Below the pieces are notes generated by a model. It did not search any database. It saw only the letters and a list, made by a program, of their open reading frames with translations, and was not told the origin of the DNA. Source: an uncultured Eubacterium sp. (GTDB lineage Bacteria > Bacillota > Clostridia > Lachnospirales > Lachnospiraceae). From it: a stretch of 11,568 bases of DNA. The translations under genes were made by a program, and so were the position numbers. Position 1 is the first letter of the stretch; the number at the start of each line of letters is the position of its first letter. This document shows, piece after piece, positions 6,770 through 11,568 of this stretch. The DNA is taken from positions 1-11,568 of the forward strand of contig CAKREL010000073.1 in the NCBI GenBank assembly GCA_934317205.1, written 5' to 3'.

Positions 6770-7811
6770 TAAGACTGTAAATCGTAAAAGCTGCTGTCTC
6801 TTTTTCCGGATCCGGTTCCATCCGCCACAGGGTTGTCTCTCCTGCTGAAAGCGCACTCAGATAATAAGTATTCTGACTCCCCTTACAGATTGGAAGCATA
6901 CCGTTAAAACTGGTTCCACCATGAACGGTATCCGGAACTGACAACGCATTTACCGTCCTTCCGTCTCTGTATTCATAAATGGCTTTTGTGGTAACACATA
7001 CCACTGTATCATTCCATGCTTTCATCGGTGCAAATACGTCCCGGTCATTTGCTTCCCACATATCTTCCACAAATTGTTCCAGACCATCCTCTGGCTCCTG
7101 CTCCTCAAGCGTCTCCGCATTCAGGCAATATTTAATCTCGTCGCAATACACGATAAACCAATCTTTCATTGACAGGAAACCAGCTCTGCCATAATCATAA
7201 GACAGGCTTTTTAATTCTTTCTGCTGTGTAATATCATATAGAACGCACTTGTCTATTCCCGCAATTGACAGCACATGGTCATTAACTACAGTAATCTTCC
7301 ATACACTTCCGCCCAGTTTTTCAAATACCTCTCCGGCATTCAGTTCTTCACTGCCTTTCTCTGTAATCCGGAGCAGCCGGCTTCCACCGGAATCTGATGT
7401 GCCATCCTCCGGATCTGATACGACAACAAACGCACTCAGATCGTCTTTTTCCACCCGCAGCGCACCTGTCGAAATATAACTCTCCGCAGATATCGTATCC
7501 GGAAGTTTTATTACTTCCTCCCAGTTTTCTCCCTGATCGGTGCTTCTCCATACCAATACCGGATCTGTTCCATCTTCAGAAGTTCCATCCGTCAGTGCAT
7601 AGACTACTCCTGCCTCTGTTGTCAGCAAATCGTTATAGTAATAAGCATCTTCAATGCTGATAACCGAAGCCACTCCAACACCATTTTCAACCGGAGTTTC
7701 ATCTTCTGCACTTAATGACGCATCCTTTGCCGGATTTTTATCCTGACCACATCCTGCCAGCATAAAAAATGTCATTCCAAGTATCCCGATCAATCCCCAT
7801 ATCTTTTTCAT
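6720..7811 (-). pseudogene. Truncated sugar-ABC lipoprotein (beta-propeller part only)
   Basis: This frame of 363 codons starts at ATG 7811, with GGGGGCGGA upstream. It has a lipoprotein signal with lipobox LAGC and lipidated Cys21. Residues 45-340 are beta-rich repeats with an Asp-box STDQGENW (residues 90-97), as in sialidase/BNR propellers. In Lachnospiraceae such a propeller can precede a sugar-binding domain in one long lipoprotein (from memory). Here the frame reaches FTIYSLT, the typical first strand of the binding domain, and then runs into 13 unrelated residues ending in QPVSW and a stop. The correct C-terminal tail survives in another frame right there (6716-6769). The binding domain has therefore been deleted, with the junction probably near 6765-6775. 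The lipoprotein may still be made and displayed, but it can no longer deliver sugar to a permease. Confidence 0.7.
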
Positions 7812-7948
7812 GTAATCCGCCCCCATTTCCACTACATCTCAAGATGAGATGCTTCTATGTAAAAAAACAGTTAATATCGCTTCACCCAGTGAAAATACTT
7901 CATCCCACATCACATATATCATCAAAACTAAATTTTGCTTCTCACTTA

Positions 7949-8716
7949 TTATTCCTCAACAGGCTGCATATCACTCTGCCAGGTCACCCACATCGCCGGA
8001 CGAACTGCATAACTTTTGCTATCCTTAGGTTCTACGTCATACTGTCCATAAGCAGTAATCATTTCGACTTTTGTTGAGTATCCATCTCCTGTGTCATATT
8101 GAGGATTACATAACCACCAGCCACAGGTATCTGTTTTTAATACTTGTTTCAGATTCTTTGTTGTATATTCCGTTGGATAACACAACAATTCATCATACGC
8201 ACGCTGTGAATCATAATTTTCTACACCAAGAGCATTTACTATATATTCACACATTTCTGTATAACTTAATAAGAAAATTTTGTCTTCGGTCTCTCGTTCT
8301 AAATGCCAATAAGGTTTTTCACTTCTCACATATATTGATTCATTATTTTCATCAAAACCTTCTGAAGAAGATAATATAATGTTCTTTTTTTCATCCACTG
8401 AAAATGCACTATTATAAAAATCATCATTCAGCCATTTTCTTATTGTCGAATCTTTCCAAAGGACACGACTTTCATCACCCGTATCAAAAGATTGTGCATC
8501 TAATCCATACTCGCTGAGCAACAGTACTTCGTCTCCTTTTTTATCTAAAACCCGCCACTCAATATCTTCACCCTGATAATGTCCATACATAATATGGTCT
8601 CCTTGATCTAATGGAACGGTACTTGCTACTTCTTTGCCACAGCCGAATAATCCTGTACTCAATCCGATGAATAATGCAACTACAATTCCTCTATATAATT
8701 TTCCTTTCATACACAT
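7949..8716 (-). CDS. DUF6273-domain lipoprotein
   Basis: This is a 255-residue lipoprotein. MCMKGKLYRG leads into a hydrophobic core and the lipobox LFGC, with the lipidated cysteine at residue 26. The mature part matches the DUF6273 pattern: IEWRVLDKKGDEVLLLSEYGLDAQSF, then STIRKWLNDDFYNSAFS, and near the C-terminus SYAVRPAMWV. DUF6273 is a surface or secreted domain of gut Firmicutes whose function is not established. ATG 8716 was chosen because GAGAGG sits 5 nt upstream; ATG 8710 is a less well placed alternative. The gene is transcribed away from the response regulator. Its promoter carries two boxes that also occur at the regulator's own promoter, so it is probably a direct target of that two-component system. 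The 137 bp after it, up to the truncated sugar lipoprotein, hold only short weak palindromes (for example CATCTC/GAGATG at 7835-7851) and no clear terminator. Confidence 0.9.
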   Translation of the reverse strand: MCMKGKLYRGIVVALFIGLSTGLFGCGKEVASTVPLDQGDHIMYGHYQGEDIEWRVLDKKGDEVLLLSEYGLDAQSFDTGDESRVLWKDSTIRKWLNDDFYNSAFSVDEKKNIILSSSEGFDENNESIYVRSEKPYWHLERETEDKIFLLSYTEMCEYIVNALGVENYDSQRAYDELLCYPTEYTTKNLKQVLKTDTCGWWLCNPQYDTGDGYSTKVEMITAYGQYDVEPKDSKSYAVRPAMWVTWQSDMQPVEE

Positions 8717-8795
8717 ATTGTCCTCTCTTTCCACAACCTTTTAGCAAAATATCCTTAAATTTCCTTATATCCCACCAGACCTCTCTTCTATTCAC

Positions 8796-8862
8796 ATTAT
8801 GCCACATACTTATATCTTTGTGTGATTTTGTCCACCAATTCACAAAATCTGTCCATCAATTA
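8796..8862 (-). promoter_or_regulatory. LytTR-type promoter of the DUF6273 lipoprotein: two boxes and extended -10
   Basis: On the minus strand two copies of a box, TAATTGATGGACAGA (8862-8848) and GAATTGGTGGACAAA (8841-8827), lie 21 bp apart. This is two helix turns, the spacing typical of AgrA/LytTR binding sites. An extended -10, TGGCATAAT, has its hexamer at 8801-8796, beginning 32 bp after the first G of the GG in the nearer box. No good -35 is present at the proper distance, as expected for an activated promoter. The leader to ATG 8716 would be about 73 nt. Confidence 0.7.
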
Positions 8863-8906
8863 ACATTTTTACATACACCCAAAATCTCTGTAACATTCTT
8901 GTGTCA

Positions 8907-8973
8907 TAATTTACGGACAAAAACAGTTGATTCATGGCCAAAACCAACACAGGTTGATACTTATTGCTATAAT
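8907..8973 (+). promoter_or_regulatory. LytTR-type promoter of the two-component operon: two boxes and extended -10
   Basis: On the plus strand the same box occurs as TAATTTACGGACAAA (8907-8921) and TGATTCATGGCCAAA (8928-8942), again 21 bp apart. The extended -10 TGCTATAAT has its hexamer at 8968-8973, again 32 bp after the first G of the GG in the nearer box. There is no matching -35. This suggests that the regulator activates its own operon. The roughly 92-nt leader from about 8980 to 9072 contains no other structure that I can see. Confidence 0.7.
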
Positions 8974-9071
8974 GATTACAAATCAATCAATGTCTAAAGC
9001 CATGTTTGCCATTAAACTCTTTTTCTGTTATTCTTTATTTAATTAATTTTTAGTTTTGGGAGGTTTTATCA

Positions 9072-9791
9072 TTGATTCAAATCGCAATCTGCGACGATTC
9101 AGAAGTAACATTGCAGCATCTGAATCAGGCAGTAACTACTATATTACAATCCAATCAGGAAGTTGCAGATATCACATTGTACAGCAGGAGTGAAAACCTG
9201 AGTTATGACATCAAAGAAGGTCACTTTTTTGACCTGATTTTGACAGACATTGAAATGCCGCATATAAACGGTATGGAATTAGCCGCAACGATCCGGACGC
9301 ATCTGCCCGGTGCACTGATCATCTTCATTACTGCTTACACAAAATACGCACTGGATGCCTTTGAACTGTCCGCGTTCCGCTACATTGACAAAGAAATGAT
9401 CCCGGAAAAGCTGCCGACAGCCATCAAAGATGCCTTTCGGATTCTTCATATGCAGGCAGACCAGTATTATCTGCTCTCCAATACACGCATGTATCGAAAA
9501 TTATTACTCAAAGACATCTTGTACATATCCCGCGAAGGAAAAAACAGTGTTTTTCATTTAACAAACCAGAGCGAAGTAAAAGAACGCAAAAGTTTAAATC
9601 CGGTGATGGAAGGACTGAACAGTTCTGATTTTGTTTTTGCTGACAGAGGCATCATCGTAAATCTGATCCATATCGTCTCCATTCAGGACACGGCGATTGA
9701 ATTGGATAACGGTGAATTTCTTCCTGCCAGTCTTGCACGTATCAAGGAACTCAAATTACTGCTGCAAAAATTATGGAGGAATTCTTTATGA
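9072..9791 (+). CDS. AgrA/LytTR-family response regulator
   Basis: This 239-residue protein has an N-terminal receiver domain (residues 1-125): acidic pair Asp8-Asp9, phospho-acceptor Asp59 in LILTDIEMP, Thr88 in FITAYT and Lys107 in FRYIDK. A LytTR DNA-binding domain follows (about 133-235), starting YYLLSNTRMYRKLLLKDILY and containing FVFADRGIIVNL. The start codon is TTG at 9072. GGGAGG lies 8 nt upstream, and the REC domain begins at once (IQIAICDD), so no upstream start is needed. The stop overlaps the kinase gene as ATGA. LytTR regulators bind pairs of sites about 21 bp apart, and such pairs are present on both sides of the gap upstream. The likely targets are this operon and the divergent DUF6273 lipoprotein. 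Confidence 0.95.
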   Translation: MIQIAICDDSEVTLQHLNQAVTTILQSNQEVADITLYSRSENLSYDIKEGHFFDLILTDIEMPHINGMELAATIRTHLPGALIIFITAYTKYALDAFELSAFRYIDKEMIPEKLPTAIKDAFRILHMQADQYYLLSNTRMYRKLLLKDILYISREGKNSVFHLTNQSEVKERKSLNPVMEGLNSSDFVFADRGIIVNLIHIVSIQDTAIELDNGEFLPASLARIKELKLLLQKLWRNSL

Positions 9792-11095
9792 CAACATTCT
9801 TCATGATATCCGATTATGGCTTTGCCATACTGAAAGTGTTTATATTTTTTATATTGCTGCATGCGGTTTATCCTACGTTCAAATACCGATATGCGGTCAT
9901 TATTTCCTGCATTGCGGCACCATTTTATATACAGATCAATGACTATCTGCTCTATACGATGCTTTCCGTTTTGCTGTATATCCTGATTCTTTTTATCGGC
10001 GGATGCATTTTAGTTCGCAAGAAGTTTTTTGTTTTAATTTTTCTATCCGCCTTTTATGTGCTGATGGCGGGATGTATTGAACTTTTTTATATCACAATGA
10101 TGTTGAACTTTTCACGTCACGGAGCAAGATTCCTTTCAGTTCTTCATTCCTATCCTGACCGGACAACGATTGCGTTTTCTCTGATTACAAAAGGATGTGA
10201 ACTTGCACTTGTCCTGATTACAGCTGCAATCATCCGTCGCATGAGTGATGGAAAAAAGAAAGTCTGGAAACTGCTTATCGCTACTGTTGTTGGATGTTTT
10301 GTTATGATCTACCTGATGCGTAAAACATTCAGCAACTATTTTGAGGCTCCAAAGTTCTGGGTGATCCTCATCGCCTTTTTACTGCTGCTGTTTACCGTTC
10401 TTCTCTTTGAAATTGACCTGCGAAACAGACAACATTTACTGGAAAAGGAAGCGTTGAGTAAACATCTTCTGGAAGAAAAATATCAGAACCTAAACGAAGT
10501 ATACAGCCAGAATGCAAGATTATATCATGATCTGAACAACCACCTGATTGCTCTGGATCATTTGCTGGACGATGGAAATATACCGGAAGCGAAAACGTAT
10601 ATCGCCGCGATTCAGAAACCCGTCCAGATTTTAAAGAAAACCCACTGGACCGGCGATGATGTAGTAGATGCCGTATTAAACAATAAAATACAGCTCATGG
10701 AAAATCGAAACATCCACTATGAGATTCAAACCGATTTTCCGGATAAAACAGGAATCGAAGCCGCCGACCTTTGTACGATACTGGCAAACTTACTGGATAA
10801 CGCCATTGAAGCCACCGGTAAACTCCCAGAACAGGCTTTTCCATTAAAAATCCGTATCCAGAGCATCAAGAAATTTGTGTTGATCGAAATCTCCAATCCA
10901 TCCAAAGAAATTAAATTTACAGATGATGGACTTCCATGCAAAACACGCAAATCATCTTTTCACGGATGGGGACTGCATAATGTCACTCAGGCAGTAGAAA
11001 AATATAACGGAACTATTTTATTTGAATACGAAAATGGAATTTTTACTGCTTCTGCAATGCTGTTCTTTCCGCAAAACAATGACGATGTTTCATAA
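9788..11095 (+). CDS. AgrC-type (GHKL) sensor histidine kinase
   Basis: This is a 435-residue membrane sensor kinase that should phosphorylate the preceding regulator. The N-terminal 210 residues hold about six or seven hydrophobic spans and no large outside domain, as in peptide-sensing AgrC kinases. A short coiled linker (212-242) leads to the phospho-acceptor His247 in LYHDLNNHL. The ATPase domain has the N-box NLLDNAIEA (334-342) and a glycine box HGWGLHNV (392-399). ATG 9788 is preferred to ATG 9773 because GGAGGA lies 7 nt upstream and it gives the ATGA overlap with the regulator stop. No AgrB protease or AgrD precursor is seen in this window, so the activating signal is unknown. The stop codon lies in a 10-bp tandem duplication. 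A terminator follows at 11191. Confidence 0.95.
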   Translation: MTTFFMISDYGFAILKVFIFFILLHAVYPTFKYRYAVIISCIAAPFYIQINDYLLYTMLSVLLYILILFIGGCILVRKKFFVLIFLSAFYVLMAGCIELFYITMMLNFSRHGARFLSVLHSYPDRTTIAFSLITKGCELALVLITAAIIRRMSDGKKKVWKLLIATVVGCFVMIYLMRKTFSNYFEAPKFWVILIAFLLLLFTVLLFEIDLRNRQHLLEKEALSKHLLEEKYQNLNEVYSQNARLYHDLNNHLIALDHLLDDGNIPEAKTYIAAIQKPVQILKKTHWTGDDVVDAVLNNKIQLMENRNIHYEIQTDFPDKTGIEAADLCTILANLLDNAIEATGKLPEQAFPLKIRIQSIKKFVLIEISNPSKEIKFTDDGLPCKTRKSSFHGWGLHNVTQAVEKYNGTILFEYENGIFTASAMLFFPQNNDDVS

Positions 11096-11104
11096 TGTTT
11101 CATA
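11085..11104. repeat. 10-bp tandem duplication over the kinase stop codon
   Basis: ATGTTTCATA occurs twice in direct succession (11085-11094 and 11095-11104). The first copy supplies the codons for the last residues and the beginning of the stop TAA of the kinase. It is a small slippage-type duplication with no evident function. Confidence 0.85.
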
Positions 11105-11190
11105 AATTACAACTCGATAAATATGCCATAATAATCAGATTTTTCTATACAGAATCTTGTTCCTCTCTGTCTTCTGCTTATCATTGATAA

Positions 11191-11230
11191 ACAAAACGGT
11201 ACATTCCTCGCCTGGAACGTACCGTTTTGT
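11191..11230 (+). terminator. Intrinsic terminator after the two-component operon
   Basis: Arms of 17 nt (11191-11207 and 11214-11230) pair with one A-C mismatch around the 6-nt loop TCGCCT. The right arm ends in GTTTTGT and is followed by a T-rich stretch (TTATTTTATTTC) after a short GC-containing gap. It lies about 95 nt after the kinase stop and also separates the kinase from the minus-strand fragments to the right. Confidence 0.75.
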
Positions 11231-11316
11231 CTGCCCTTATTTTATTTCATTTTTATTATTCGTTGGATAAATCAATCCATAATGTTTCGCCACTCACATA
11301 ATTGGAAATTTTTCAT

Positions 11317-11448
11317 CTATCCTTCTTCTTTCTGTGCCATCCGTACCATTTTTTCAAATGCCTGTGCAAAATTTTCATCATCCTCACCTGTCCGCTTTTT
11401 CGGACCTTTGATGTGATTTTTGCTGGAGCTTCGTCTGGCTTTTGTCAA
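11317..11448 (-). pseudogene. Short degenerate coding fragment, unknown
   Basis: A 43-residue open frame on the minus strand begins at TTG 11448 (or has no true start) and ends at TAG 11319-11317. Its composition is protein-like: a basic part (KARRSSSKNHIKGPKKRTG) followed by an acidic helix with NFAQAFEKMVRMAQ. An in-frame TGA lies just upstream and no ribosome site is visible. It is probably the tail end of a broken gene related to the fragment further right, perhaps from a mobile element, but I do not recognise it. Confidence 0.3.
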
Positions 11449-11483
11449 CGATAGATTTCAGATTGTATATATACTTCTTCCAG

Positions 11484-11568
11484 TTAGAACACTCCAGAAT
11501 CAATCACTGTCTCTATCACTCGAATTGCCGTATCATATTCCAATGGTTCATTCTGAAAATATGTCGTA
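11484..11568 (-). CDS. C-terminal end of a minus-strand gene (cut by window edge)
   Basis: The last 27 codons of a minus-strand frame enter from the right edge and end at TAA 11486-11484. The residues include NEPLEYDTAIRVIETVIDSG, which looks like an amphipathic helix and not random translation. Between this stop and the next fragment (11317-11448) the other frames also carry short protein-like runs. The gene may therefore have been broken by frameshifts. There is too little to name a family. Confidence 0.35.
   Translation of the reverse strand, partial: TTYFQNEPLEYDTAIRVIETVIDSGVF

Noticed and set aside
6345..7660. Plus-strand open frames up to 167 codons opposite the decayed sugar transporter genes
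   Set aside because: These are proline/serine/histidine-rich antisense translations without ribosome sites; the minus-strand frames carry recognisable domains.
7835..7851. Palindrome CATCTC-AAGAT-GAGATG upstream of the truncated sugar lipoprotein
   Set aside because: Only 6-bp arms and no T-run after it in either direction; it could be an old operator but cannot be supported.
7871..7905. Possible terminator after the DUF6273 gene (TTCAC/GTGAA and a T7 run on the minus strand)
   Set aside because: The stem is only 5-6 bp and the T-run lies more than 10 nt away, so it does not form a normal intrinsic terminator.
8923..8958. ACAGTTGAT (8923) and ACAGGTTGAT (8949) as a classical AgrA site pair
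   Set aside because: They match the AgrA consensus in part but are 26-27 bp apart, not 21. The GGACAAAA boxes fit spacing and both promoters better.

Overview
The window looks like a chromosomal stretch of an anaerobic Firmicute, most likely a Lachnospiraceae gut species. This is inferred from strong GGAGG ribosome sites, PadR and AgrA/AgrC-type regulators, a DUF6273 lipoprotein and a MalF-type sugar transporter with close counterparts in that family. No rRNA, tRNA or CRISPR array is visible, and no identifiable insertion sequence.

Left part (1-4223, minus strand, AT-rich): one apparent operon. It runs from a small Sec-secreted four-cysteine protein (3837-4223), through a hairpin that may act as an attenuator (3807-3834), to a 422-residue lipoprotein, two ABC-2-type permeases, a BcrA/LanF-like ATPase with Glu at the Q-loop position, and a second small secreted protein cut by the window edge. 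The ABC part resembles bacteriocin-immunity or peptide-efflux (LanFEG/BcrAB) transporters. The promoter is near-consensus.

Centre-left (4371-5696, plus strand): a divergent operon of a PadR-family repressor, a small single-span membrane protein and a third small secreted protein. It ends at a strong, probably bidirectional terminator (5759-5796).

Middle (5851-7811, minus strand, visibly more GC-rich): remains of a sugar ABC transporter operon. The solute-binding gene keeps its N-terminal lipoprotein region. It lost nearly all of the binding domain, and its original C-terminal tail survives out of frame. The next ORF starts like a MalF-type permease and then turns into an unrelated membrane protein with a DUF1648-like segment.

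Right part (7949-11095): a DUF6273 lipoprotein (minus) is divergent from an AgrA/LytTR response regulator and an AgrC/GHKL histidine kinase (plus). The intergenic region holds four copies of one sequence box, two facing each way. Each pair is spaced 21 bp, and each sits at the same distance from an extended -10. This suggests that the regulator drives both its own operon and the lipoprotein. After the kinase there is a terminator and then about 340 bases of degenerate coding fragments.

The two most notable signals are the mirror-symmetric LytTR-type promoter pair (8796-8973) and the secreted-protein/ABC-transporter/PadR locus (1-5696), which may be an undescribed secreted-peptide and self-protection system.
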